Below are positions 17,277 through 25,953 of a stretch of 64,000 nucleotides of DNA, piece after piece. Both the position numbers and the translations under genes were made by a program. Every line of letters starts with the position of its first letter. Position 1 is the first letter of the stretch. Location: assembly GCF_013265555.1 (NCBI RefSeq), contig NZ_CP041345.1, forward strand, positions 2,960,581 through 3,024,580. The letters run 5' to 3'. The notes beneath the pieces were generated by a model, which was given only the letters and a program-made list of their open reading frames with translations, did not search any database and was not told where the DNA came from. The DNA comes from Tenuifilum thalassicum (GTDB lineage Bacteria > Bacteroidota > Bacteroidia > Bacteroidales > Tenuifilaceae).

Positions 17277-19217
17277 TTAAACCTTAAATGCCGAAATAAA
17301 AACATCTTCTATCAAATTTTCTGTCTTTAAAAGGTTAATGGTCATCTCTCTCTGCTCATCAAACTCCAGAAGGTCTATGCTCTTAACAATTTTTCGGAGT
17401 TCGTTATTTACCTTGATATCGCGAGCACTTCCAAAAATATAAACAATATCGCTCTCTCTTATATTCATCCATTGCGAGTTGTCGTAATAAATGAATGAGC
17501 CAAACTGTCGCAATGCCATGTTTTTGGGGCAAAGACTTAGTATTTTTTTCCCTTTCAGCACAAATGGGTATAATATCAGGTCATTTTCATTGAAGAACTT
17601 TAACAGGGTTTCAGCCTTTAAATACTGATGGATCTCTTCGGTTAGTTTTTCATTTACCTCGCCATTATCTTTAATAAATTTTGAAATCTTAATGTAGATA
17701 TTGAAGTTGATAATATCGCAGCAGGGCATATTTTGGGGATGCGATATATAGTAGCAGATGGTATAACTTCCTATTTTAAAATGATAGAAGCTCAACTTGT
17801 TCCCTATCTCAACACCTAAATCAAACAAATCCCAGCTATTGTTGAAAGGCTCTACTAAACTCTTATCGGTTTTAATAATATCCAGATTACAAATATTTTG
17901 CGTGAAGTTTTGAAAAATATAGTTTTTTAGACTTTCAAGCCTGCTAATTGCACGCTTTTTCTTTTTGTTTTCAAGGTAAAACAGTGCGATTATTGAAATT
18001 AGCAAAGCGATAAAGGCGGCTGAAACATAAACAAAGGTTCTTTGGGTTTTAAGCTTTGAGCTAATTGCCTGTAGCTCTTGTTCCTTTTTCTCATTCTCAT
18101 ATTGAGCCCGAAGCTCTTCAAGTTTCTGAATCGATTCCGAATTGAGTATGGAATCTTTAATTACCATATGGTTGAGAAGGAAATCGTAAGCCTTTTTGTA
18201 GTTCTGTTTAGAGTTATAGCATTCGGAAAGAAACTTATAGCTGTCCCTTTCCACATCCTTTAAACCAATCTCCTTGGCAATTTTGATTGATGAATCAAAC
18301 ATCTCAATGGCTCTATCTATTTTACCTTGAGCTAAAAGAACTTCGCCAATATTCTTTTTAGTATAGCATATCCGGGCAGGGCTCTGAAGGCTTTCAAATA
18401 TTTCAAGGGCATTAAGGTGATAAAGCAGGGCGTTGTCGTAAAGTTTTTGCTTGTAGTAAAGCGATCCAATGTTATCCTGAATAATAGCTACACCTATAGA
18501 GATACCAAGGGAATCGTAAATTTTAAGTGATTTTAGGAAATACTCTAGCGCTTCATCGTTCTTGCCAAGTTCAAGGTATGAGCTAGCTATGTTGTTTGAT
18601 GCCCCTGCAACGGCTCTAGCGTTACCAAGCTGTTTACTGGCATTATAATACTCCTTAAAAAAGTTTATAGCATTGGAATAATCTTCGCGATAGTAGTAGA
18701 TCTGACCAATGCTATTGGATGTCATTCCCACTCCTTCGTGGTAATTAATTGTTTTGCTAATATCTAAAGCCTTTAAGTAGTATTCTAATGCTTTATCATA
18801 TTTACCCCAGTTCCTATAGATAAGCCCAATATCGTTTAGAATTCCAGCATAGCTTTTAAGGCTATCTAGGTCTCGATATATTGCAGCAGCATTTTCTAAG
18901 TTCTCCAGTGATGTTTTATACTCACCCTGATTCATGTAGGTGTAGCCAATTTGGTGATATACATCGGCAATAAGCCCCCTATCACCAATCTTTTGAGCCG
19001 TTTGAAAAGCTTCCTGCCAGTATTCTAAGGATACCGAGTAATTGGTATCGGAGTAGGCTTTAGCAAGTTTAATAAGCGTTTCGTATTTCTCTTTAGATCG
19101 ATTATCGAGACTCTTTAAAGCTACCTTAAGGCTATCAACATAACTAACCCCCGCCGTGCTGCTATAGGTTAACACGACAAGAAAAATGAGTAATGGTATG
19201 TAAGCAAATTTTCTCAA
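17277..19217 (-). CDS. TPR membrane protein with a divergent, probably inactive PP2C/SpoIIE-like C-terminus
   Basis: A 646-residue protein: signal peptide (ends near residue 22), about seven tetratricopeptide repeats (roughly 45-330), a coiled coil (EELRAQYENEKKEQELQ), one membrane helix (about 395-417), then a 225-residue cytoplasmic domain. This is the layout of Bacteroidota TPR proteins that end in a histidine kinase or SpoIIE phosphatase. No kinase boxes are present. Weak echoes of PP2C folding remain (ESDIVYIFGS where the family has a glycine-aspartate turn, and VFISAFKV at the end), but the metal-binding aspartates are absent. I infer a signalling scaffold or pseudo-phosphatase. The TPR-TM part is certain, the tail tentative. 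Confidence 0.7.
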   Translation of the reverse strand: MRKFAYIPLLIFLVVLTYSSTAGVSYVDSLKVALKSLDNRSKEKYETLIKLAKAYSDTNYSVSLEYWQEAFQTAQKIGDRGLIADVYHQIGYTYMNQGEYKTSLENLENAAAIYRDLDSLKSYAGILNDIGLIYRNWGKYDKALEYYLKALDISKTINYHEGVGMTSNSIGQIYYYREDYSNAINFFKEYYNASKQLGNARAVAGASNNIASSYLELGKNDEALEYFLKSLKIYDSLGISIGVAIIQDNIGSLYYKQKLYDNALLYHLNALEIFESLQSPARICYTKKNIGEVLLAQGKIDRAIEMFDSSIKIAKEIGLKDVERDSYKFLSECYNSKQNYKKAYDFLLNHMVIKDSILNSESIQKLEELRAQYENEKKEQELQAISSKLKTQRTFVYVSAAFIALLISIIALFYLENKKKKRAISRLESLKNYIFQNFTQNICNLDIIKTDKSLVEPFNNSWDLFDLGVEIGNKLSFYHFKIGSYTICYYISHPQNMPCCDIINFNIYIKISKFIKDNGEVNEKLTEEIHQYLKAETLLKFFNENDLILYPFVLKGKKILSLCPKNMALRQFGSFIYYDNSQWMNIRESDIVYIFGSARDIKVNNELRKIVKSIDLLEFDEQREMTINLLKTENLIEDVFISAFKV

Positions 19218-19284
19218 CGCTTTGTTTTACATTTATTATGATAAAAAGTTACAGAATATATAGCTAAAAATGAACTGGATAAGA

Positions 19285-19770
19285 AATAGTGTGCAGTGTG
19301 CGGTGTACGGTGTACTAAGGAATGTCATGCCGAGCTTGCCGGTGGCTGAGCCTGTCGAAACCACGTTTTCCAAAGAATTAGATGAAGTTAAATGAAGTTA
19401 GAGGAATTTAAAAGAATGACTCAGAATGATTCGAAAATATTCGGAACGAATCGGAAGACTTTTGTCATGCCGAGCTTGTCGAAGCAGCTATTTTTGAGGA
19501 ATATGATGAAGTTAAAGGAAGTTAGAAGAAGTTAGAGGAATGATACGGAAGGAATAGGAGCGCGTAAATATGTCGATCCAGTTTATTACTTGAAATGTCA
19601 TGTAATACAGTCCTTCCTGATTTTTTATTTGATAACCTGATGAAATACTCAATTTTGCTTAATAATTATTTTTCCTTTTCATTTTTTTTGTTTATATGTA
19701 GTCACAGACTACTTTTTATTTACGACGTAGTCAGAGACTTCGCCGAGCGGAGGTAAACCATTTTATAGTA
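19285..19770. repeat. dispersed-repeat block after cassette a
   Basis: The 555-base gap holds two copies of the 10-bp-period array (about 19383-19460 and 19505-19555), two variants of the GTCATGCCGAGCTTG phrase (near 19323 and 19466), and a short inverted element of TAGTCACAGACTAC / GTAGTCAGAGACTTC near 19697-19742. No gene is seen. It lies at the downstream end of the minus-strand cassette array. Confidence 0.7.
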
Positions 19771-19772
19771 AA

Positions 19773-20387
19773 CTACTGACTTATAAATTCTTCATACCAT
19801 CCTAATTTTTCAAGTTCTCTTTTCCAATTCTCAGAACTTATCTCCGCGTTGGTCTTTTCTTTAACCACTTCAAACTTTAAAATCTCCGGATTTATTTCTA
19901 ACAGCTTTGCATATCTTCCAATCTCTTTTTCAAAACCAGTTATGAAAACCTTACCGTTTGATGTATTTAGCAATCCTGAAATTTTATAATCATAATCATT
20001 TCCTTCATAAACTAATAATGTATCCTTAAGATTATAATTATTATCTATTAATGATAGAGTTAGTTTCACCTTTACCATCTCAATTATATTCTGACATTCA
20101 AAAGAAGTAGTAGCTATTAATATATAATTTTCCCCATCAATTCTTAGACTCTTATTTGGTAAATATATGTCTCTTGATACACCTTCAGTCTTTTCAGTTT
20201 CCATATTAAAAATTTTCTGAATACAATACAATCTAGATGTATCTCCATTATATACATAATCCAAAGCTTCTTGCTTTGTCATTTTATTGTCCCAATTAAT
20301 TAATCTACCAAAACTAATTTGTTCTTTTTTTAGATTCCCGAAAAGATCCACAAAATTTTTTCCTATATGTTTGAGTATAACCAGCAA
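19773..20387 (-). CDS. putative immunity-type protein following cassette a, 5' end damaged
   Basis: An open frame of up to 204 residues with no recognised family; its middle is ordinary soluble protein (KNFVDLFGNLKKEQISFGRL... WKRELEKLGWYEEFISQ). It sits where the other cassettes keep a small secreted protein, 48 bases after the toxin remnant. In the same frame, upstream from 20429, an ATG gives MKRAILLILSLI, the beginning of a signal peptide, which then hits TAA at about 20391. The frame picks up again at a TTG. The natural protein was therefore probably secreted and began at 20429, and the gene now looks broken. Role inferred only from position. Confidence 0.5.
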   Translation of the reverse strand: MLVILKHIGKNFVDLFGNLKKEQISFGRLINWDNKMTKQEALDYVYNGDTSRLYCIQKIFNMETEKTEGVSRDIYLPNKSLRIDGENYILIATTSFECQNIIEMVKVKLTLSLIDNNYNLKDTLLVYEGNDYDYKISGLLNTSNGKVFITGFEKEIGRYAKLLEINPEILKFEVVKEKTNAEISSENWKRELEKLGWYEEFISQ

Positions 20388-20435
20388 AATTTATATTAAA
20401 CTTAATATTAGTAAAATTGCACGTTTCATAATCAT

Positions 20436-20924
20436 CTAATTTACTTTAATTATTTCAGTAATTGTGTATGTCCTGTCATAATATTGTCCTCGAATTGAAC
20501 TATTTTGTCTATTTATAATAAGTTTATTATCTGGAGATGTGGCATAAGACTGATTAATAACTCTCCTTCCTGGATCATAAAATCTGAAATATAGGTTATC
20601 TCCATTCATTCCCATCCCTATGACAACCATAAAAAGTCTAGTTGCTCTATTACTATTGTTTGGCGGGTTCGATGTTCCATTAGTATAATGAGTTCCAATA
20701 AGCACAGGCAATCCATTTCTAAGTTTGTCTTTCATATATTTTATTGCTTCAACAAATTTATCATTGTCAAAAATTAGGGTTGCAGCATTATAAGTTGTAA
20801 CATTATATAAACTGGTATTATCAGAAAAAGTTGCTAAGTTAATCCTTCCAAATATAGGTAAATATGGTGGTGTTGCTACAATTACACTATCCGCACAATT
20901 AGCAATATTTGTATTACCCATCAT
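20436..20924 (-). pseudogene. cassette a toxin remnant, C-terminal part (papain-like/C39-like candidate)
   Basis: The frame can be followed back past the ATG at 20924 to a TAA beside an A8 run near 20976. It then reads KKYECDCWPSACCRRAAEYMMGNTN, a cysteine-helix start like that of papain-like or C39-like peptidases. Further on it has KDKLRNGLPVLIGTHYTNG and TRLFMVVIGMGMNGDNLYFRFYDPG, the shape of the following strands, although the position where such enzymes have histidine appears to be leucine. Removing one A from the A8 run joins it smoothly to the upstream fragment (20971-21306). I read all three fragments as one decayed toxin domain. The enzyme class is a guess. Confidence 0.5.
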
Positions 20925-20970
20925 ATACTCGGCAGCACGTCTACAGCATGCACTAGGCCAACAGTCACAT

Positions 20971-21306
20971 TCATATTTTTTTTATTTCATTCCAACACCC
21001 ATAACACAAACCAAAAATATCTTCGTCAAATTGACTAACCCAGCTTGTATTAAGATTTACAGTTTTTATAGCATATAAATATTCCTCAAATTCATCTTTC
21101 TGAGTTTCCTTTATAACAAAAGAAACTGCTAACCTATTTGTTTTACAATAACCTATAAAGGGGGGCGAAGCCTTATCTAATCTTGTATAATAAACTTTTA
21201 CAAAACTTCCTTCCTGTCCCGAAGGAGTTGCTGTATTTTCATATTTAAGTTCCATAGGATTAATAATTAAAGCTTCGCATAGAAATGGATTTTCATAAGT
21301 TCCCAT
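20971..21306 (-). pseudogene. cassette a toxin remnant, middle part
   Basis: A 111-residue open frame (MGTYENPFLCEALIINPMEL... FGLCYGCWNEIKKI) with no signal peptide and no recognised family. Both ends look like frameshift points. On the 5' side an A7 run near 21308 separates it from a readable stretch in another frame (DFILDYIEIDIKSGKK). On the 3' side an A8 run near 20976 separates it from the cysteine-rich next fragment. The joined sequence across both would be one continuous domain after the shared module of cassette a. Confidence 0.5.
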
Positions 21307-21361
21307 ATTTTTTTACCTGATTTAATATCAATCTCAATATAATCCAATATAAAATCAGAAG

Positions 21362-21622
21362 TTAACTTAAATTGGCAGTAACACCTTTTGAAAATGCATA
21401 AATAGATAAATCGGTTCTTTCTTCTTTTGAAATATTAGCATTCCTGATTAAATCTATAACATTTTTAATACTTTCCTTTGACATATTAAAATCAAGCACC
21501 GCCCCTTCCTCCATACCGTCGAAGAGCCCGGTGGTGGACTGGGGGTTGTGTATTTGATCCCATTGGGGTTTGAGCAGGTGGGTGTACCTATCGGCAATAG
21601 CGGGTGTGGTTGGGTAGTCCAT
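21362..21622 (-). pseudogene. cassette a: shared module plus start of variable tail
   Basis: The first 41 codons after the ATG, together with about 23 codons readable upstream to 21692, are the shared module found in all four cassettes (RHTFSEKNF, NLMDYPTTPA, WDQIHNPQSTTGLFDGMEEGA). After GMEEGA the sequence switches to a private tail (VLDFNMSKESIKNVIDLIRNANISKEERTDLSIYAFSKGVTANLS) and stops. In another frame it continues, suggesting a frameshift. The ATG is the methionine of the zincin Met-turn, not a real start, so no independent gene product is expected. The shared part is almost identical to that of cassette b. Confidence 0.6.
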
Positions 21623-21692
21623 AAGGTTACCGGTTGTTCCTTGGGGTAAATATACAAAATTTTTCTCACTGAAGGTGTGGCGGTTCTTGAAA
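21500..21692 (-). repeat. shared cassette module, copy a
   Basis: About 190 bp of coding repeat from RHTFSEKNF to GMEEGA. Comparison by eye with copy b (24935-25122) shows only about eight differences, far fewer than the unrelated sequences that follow. It is clearly richer in G and C than the tail behind it. Confidence 0.85.
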
Positions 21693-21694
21693 AG

Positions 21695-22440
21695 GGATTT
21701 GAAGAAGTTAGAGGAAGTTAAATAATGAAGTTAGAGGAAGTTAAAAGAATGATTCGGAACGATTCGGAAATATTCGAAAGGATTCGGAAGAACCGTGTTT
21801 AGTTTATAGCTTCTGGTGTTTCGATTTTTTTGACCTCCCCCCCTGCCCCTCTCCTGAAAAGGAGAGGGGAGTTAAGCCTCCCCTCTCAGGGGAGGTTTGG
21901 AGGGGTCCTTGGAAGGAAGAAGGATTCGGAATGACTCGGAAATATTCGGAAGTATCGGAATTTCATGTGGCAATTCTTGAATCTTGAATCCGTCAATGCC
22001 GGACAAGTCTGAAATCCGTCAATGCCGGACAAGTCTTGAATCCGTCTTCGCCGGACAAGTCTGAAATCTTGAATTAATGTCATGCTGAACCTGCCGAAGC
22101 CACGTTTGTTTCCCTTCTTTTGCCTTGATGCAAAAGAAGCAAAATATCAAGGCTCAAAAGCCTGTTCCGATGGGTGCCCCGTGGGCGTGTCTGCAGCGCG
22201 GCGCAACTCGCCCCGCCTGTGGCGTGGCTCAGACAGTGTCGCTTACACAGGCCACTATCTACGATCTGCTCCCGACCCATTGCCGGGTAGGGCTTTTAGG
22301 CCGGAGTTGCTATGCTGGGTAGTGGTTATGCGCATGGATTACAACCGACCGAAGGGAGCTCACCGAAGGTAAATTCGCGTTAGCGAGCGGAAGAGCGCAC
22401 GCGCCCAAAAAGACGCGCGCGAACAAGGGAAGAACTAGGG
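21695..22440 (-). repeat. composite repeat block upstream of cassette a
   Basis: Read on the minus strand towards the cassette it contains, in order: a GC-rich module (about 22145-22440); a CTTCTTTTGC / GCAAAAGAAG hairpin (22114-22139) beside a TGCTGAACCTGCCGAAG phrase; a short tandem of GAATCCGTC-GCCGGACAAG units (about 21975-22070); a CCCCTCTCCTGAAAAGGAG hairpin (about 21848-21870); and the 10-bp-period array (about 21700-21800). The same modules in the same order precede cassette b and, without the GC-rich part, cassette d. No gene is seen inside; the short open frames are the GC-rich repeat read through. Confidence 0.8.
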
Positions 22441-22513
22441 TGTAGTTACAAGCCACTATATAAAGAAAGCGTAGATGCAATCTACGCTTAGCTTCTCGTT
22501 CTTATATTTTTTT
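22425..22513 (-). repeat. 3' tail repeat of the cassette b unit
   Basis: On the minus strand this reads AAGAACGAGAAGCTAAGCG, a small hairpin AAGCGTAGATTGCATCTACGC, CTTTCTTT, then TACACCCTAGTTCTTC. A clearly related stretch follows the immunity gene of cassette d at 35142-35216 on the plus strand. It marks a common 3' boundary for the b and d units. Confidence 0.6.
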
Positions 22514-22577
22514 GGTTGTAGACAAAGGTTAGTAAGGTTGTGCTTTATTTAAAAGACATTATTGCTTTGCGACCCTA

Positions 22578-23549
22578 TTATTCTTTTTTATAGAAAGGCA
22601 TGTTCTTCATCCAATAATATTCTTCTGCCTTGTATTTCTCAATCAGTTTTTTGGCCGCAGCTTTTATCTCAGGTAAATGCTTAAGGTTTTTTTTGCAAGG
22701 CATATCTTGTTTTACCGGTACAGTCGTTGCAATATCAAAATAGTAAGTAAAAATACCTAACAAATACATAACTATCTCACAATTAAAAGGGATCCCTGGA
22801 TCTCCTTCTGACAAGCGAATATAATTTTTATCAACGGACAATATTTCGATCATTTTCATTATTGAATATGAATTGTTAAGTTCTGTCAATTCTCCATATA
22901 CTGTGGATAAATCTGGTATTTCACCATTGGTTTTAACAAACTGTTTAATTCTATTATCATATAATTCTTGGGCCTCAGGGTCCCCCATTCTCACCAAGGG
23001 AATAAAATATTCATTCCTCTCGGTTGGTTTGCCAGATTCAACCCACCACTGCTTGATAATAGCATAACTTTCAGGATAAGCTAAATAAGAATGTATCATG
23101 ATAGCCCTGTCAGGAACCTTATGTTCACCTTTATAACTTTCAAAATATCTGCTAATATATACCGATATTGCGCTATCCCGATATTGGCTATATAGAACGG
23201 AATCATTCAATATTGAATCCAGCGCTTCTCTACGGTTTTGTTTGTTAAGCATGTAAATAATTTCATCTTTTATCCAATCAGGTCTATTACTGATGGTCTT
23301 TTTTTCTTGCTCCAAAACATAGTTAAAATATTCTTTTCTGTCCAACCATTTCATCAAATAGGGCTTTAACAAAGAATCAATATAACAGGATTTAAAATCA
23401 AACCAGCTAAATCGGATCTTTTCAAATACTTCAAAAGGCTTCATTACCTGAAATAGTTTAAGCAATGAATCGTTGGAAATTATTTCTTGGCTTTGGGCAT
23501 AAATTGTTGAGCTAACTAAAACCGAAAATATGATTAATATTTTTTTCAT
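22578..23549 (-). CDS. secreted helical-repeat protein, putative immunity protein of cassette b
   Basis: A 323-residue protein with a signal peptide (MKKILIIFSVLVSSTIYAQSQ). The mature part is all-helical and looks like HEAT-type repeats: YAIIKQWWVESGKPTERNEYFIPLVRMGDPEAQELYDNRI. That segment matches in pattern EALPLLRHYLDD...FILAAMARLGDNWAFDELL in the broken gene after cassette d, so the two are distant relatives. Both follow zincin-type toxin cassettes. It starts 17 bases after the cassette b stop. I infer a periplasmic immunity protein against the zincin; no known immunity family was recognised. Confidence 0.6.
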   Translation of the reverse strand: MKKILIIFSVLVSSTIYAQSQEIISNDSLLKLFQVMKPFEVFEKIRFSWFDFKSCYIDSLLKPYLMKWLDRKEYFNYVLEQEKKTISNRPDWIKDEIIYMLNKQNRREALDSILNDSVLYSQYRDSAISVYISRYFESYKGEHKVPDRAIMIHSYLAYPESYAIIKQWWVESGKPTERNEYFIPLVRMGDPEAQELYDNRIKQFVKTNGEIPDLSTVYGELTELNNSYSIMKMIEILSVDKNYIRLSEGDPGIPFNCEIVMYLLGIFTYYFDIATTVPVKQDMPCKKNLKHLPEIKAAAKKLIEKYKAEEYYWMKNMPFYKKE

Positions 23550-23566
23550 AACCAGTAATTTACAAA

Positions 23567-25057
23567 TTAGTTTCTGATATAATTAAGCAGTTGGATTTTA
23601 AACCATTTCTTTCGCTTCACATTATAGTCCATAAAGTTATCCTTTGTTCTTCCTTGGGTTGGTTCAACAATTACCGGTACCTGAGCATTCTTTTCAAACG
23701 TATGTGGTAATCCCAACCAGTGTCCAAGTTCATGGGCTGTCAATTCTTCCGCTGATTCATTGTAAGGGGTTGTTATATATCTAACCTGAACTCCTCCTGG
23801 TCTCTTTACATTATGAAAACCGCCTAAATAGGTACCAGGTATTGATCCTGGTCTCACTAAATTTGTAATATAGAAATAATCATCTTTTATGGAATAACCT
23901 GCTGGTGTAGCACCATTTATGACCCCAAATTTTTCATAGTTCAACGAATCAATTATCTGAGTATTACTCCAACCATTCATTGTAGCTACTTTATACCTCT
24001 TAGATGTAAAATGAACAGAATCAACTATAATATTCAGAAAAAACTGGTTCAAAGAGTTATTGTTCAGAAATTGGGACAGTCCGGTTGGGGTTATATAAGA
24101 AGGAAAGTTGCTTTCATCTTTAAACTTGGTATAAATCAATTTTATAGTCTTTGTCACTTTTTCGGCACAATAATATTTTAACAGGCCTACTTTTTCCCTT
24201 GTGGAAGCAATGTATATTCCTATTGACATTGGCGCCAAAACATCTCGGTTTATGTAGTTAAGGGCTTTAATATCTATGTCATTTAATTTGTCTAAACCTG
24301 TTGCATCCAAAACAAGGGAGTCCAGTCCGTTAATTGTTATCTTTCCGGTAAGTTCCGGCTTAAATACAATCTTGAAATCTTTATCATTAAGCACATTATC
24401 TGTAAAACCATTGATTATTACCTTTATTGTTGCTGACTGACCTTTATTTAAACCCAGAACAGGCGCAAAATACGTTTCTTTATTTTTGCCTACATGTATT
24501 GTGTCGTAATATGTTGGGCTGGATAATGCTGTAAATTCATACCCTTTGTCGAAGAAATATTCACCATTAAAGCCTGAGCCTTCTTCAAACCTTACAATTG
24601 GAGCATAGTATGCTCTTATTTTTAACCTTATAAGTTTTTTCCCTAAACTATCCAAAACCAATAAATTATTAGTGCGCTTTGGGAGGTTAGTTGCATTGAT
24701 TTTAAAAGACAGTACATTTGGCATTTTGTCTTTTGAAGGTATCTCTTTCCCTGCAAGTTTCCATTTAATTTTGGTAAGGTCAAATTTCAAACTGGTATCA
24801 GCTATTTCGAGCTTAACTTCAATTTCTTTATTGTTGTATATACTGTAATACGAATCGTTATCCGCATATTTATCTTTGCCAATAACAAATCTTAGTTTCT
24901 TGGCAATACCACTTGTAGGGCTACTATATTTTGCAGCCCCCTCCTCCATACCATCGAAGAGCCCGGTGGTGGACTGGGGGTTGTGTATTTGATCCCATTG
25001 GGGTTTGAGCAGGTGGGTGTACCTGTCGGCAAGAGCGGGTGTGGTTGGGTAGTCCAT
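23567..25057 (-). CDS. cassette b: headless toxin tip with C-terminal zincin metalloprotease
   Basis: Open frame of 496 residues from the Met-turn ATG; the frame is readable further upstream to about 25122. Residues 1-41 are the shared module. A long beta-rich region follows with no recognised family. The last 55 residues carry a complete zinc site HELGHWLGLPH (442-452) and a Met-turn-like DNFMDY. This combination marks a metzincin-like protease domain as the effector tip. There is no signal peptide, start codon or promoter in front of the shared module, so it is unlikely to make the full toxin by itself. The stretch before the zincin is related to cassette d (both contain SLNQFF). Confidence 0.7.
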   Translation of the reverse strand: MDYPTTPALADRYTHLLKPQWDQIHNPQSTTGLFDGMEEGAAKYSSPTSGIAKKLRFVIGKDKYADNDSYYSIYNNKEIEVKLEIADTSLKFDLTKIKWKLAGKEIPSKDKMPNVLSFKINATNLPKRTNNLLVLDSLGKKLIRLKIRAYYAPIVRFEEGSGFNGEYFFDKGYEFTALSSPTYYDTIHVGKNKETYFAPVLGLNKGQSATIKVIINGFTDNVLNDKDFKIVFKPELTGKITINGLDSLVLDATGLDKLNDIDIKALNYINRDVLAPMSIGIYIASTREKVGLLKYYCAEKVTKTIKLIYTKFKDESNFPSYITPTGLSQFLNNNSLNQFFLNIIVDSVHFTSKRYKVATMNGWSNTQIIDSLNYEKFGVINGATPAGYSIKDDYFYITNLVRPGSIPGTYLGGFHNVKRPGGVQVRYITTPYNESAEELTAHELGHWLGLPHTFEKNAQVPVIVEPTQGRTKDNFMDYNVKRKKWFKIQLLNYIRN

Positions 25058-25122
25058 AAGGTTACCGGTTGTTCCTTGGGGTAAATATACAAAATTTTTC
25101 TCACTGAAGGGGTGGCGGATCT
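24935..25122 (-). repeat. shared cassette module, copy b
   Basis: The same coding repeat as copy a, ending at GMEEGA before the private tail AKYSSPTSG. The HTF of copy a is PF here (RHPFSEKNF). Confidence 0.85.
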
Positions 25123-25124
25123 GG

Positions 25125-25790
25125 TGGAAAATATGAGGAAGTTAGAGGAAGTTAAATAATGAAGTTAGAGGAAGTTAAAAGAATGATTCGGAATGATTCA
25201 GAACGATTCGGAAATAATCGGAAGGATTCGGAAGAACCGTGTTTAGTTTTTAGATTTTGGAGTTTCGAATTTTTTTGACCTCACCCCCTGCCCCTCTCCT
25301 GAAAAGGAGAGGGGAGTTAAGCCTCCCCTCTCAGGGGAGGTTTGGAGGGGTCCTTGGAAGGAAGAAGGATTCGGAATGATTCGGAAACATTCGGAATGTA
25401 TCGGAAGATCATATGACAATTCTTGAATCCGTCAACGCAGGACAAATCTTGAATCCGTCTAAGCCGGACACAGCCTTGAATCCATCTTCGCCGGAAAATT
25501 CTGAAATCTTGAATCTTAAATCTTGAATTAATGTCATGCCGAGCCTGCCGAAGCCACGTTTGTTTTTCCCTTCTTTTGCCTTGATGCAAAAGAAGCAAAA
25601 GATCAAGGCTGAAAAGCCTGTTCCGATGGGTGCCCCGAGAGCGTCTCTGCATGCGCGACACAACTCGCCCCGCCTGCGGCGTGGCTCAGACAGTGTCGCT
25701 TGCACAGGCCCCTATCTACGATCCGCTCTCGACCCATTGCCGGGTCGGGCTTTTAGGCCAAAGGGATAGCGCCTGGTGCAGGTTAGCTGC
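25125..25790 (-). repeat. composite repeat block upstream of cassette b
   Basis: Same module order as before cassette a: GC-rich module (about 25600-25765), CTTCTTTTGC / GCAAAAGAAG hairpin (25570-25595), GCCGAGCCTGCCGAAG phrase (about 25538), the GAATCCGTC tandem (about 25425-25500), the CCCCTCTCCTGAAAAGGAG hairpin (about 25290-25310) and the 10-bp-period array (about 25130-25245). The further 25790-25953 stretch up to the immunity gene of cassette c holds no gene. Confidence 0.8.
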
Positions 25791-25953
25791 ACAAAAGTGC
25801 AAAGTATATAGTCCTTTCTGGCGATAGGAGGGTCTGCAATCAATTTTTGATGAGTAGCCAAATTGCTTGCTGAAGGGCATGAAACCCACCAGCGAGGCTT
25901 GGTAATGGGTTTCGGCTGATGGAGAAGATTTAACTGTTACATTTTAGTTTATG

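Noticed and set aside
22080-22372. Overlapping open frames on both strands in the GC-rich repeat
   Set aside because: The same frames recur in the repeat copies at 25.4-25.8 and 35.4-35.8 kb; they result from GC-rich repeat DNA, not selection.
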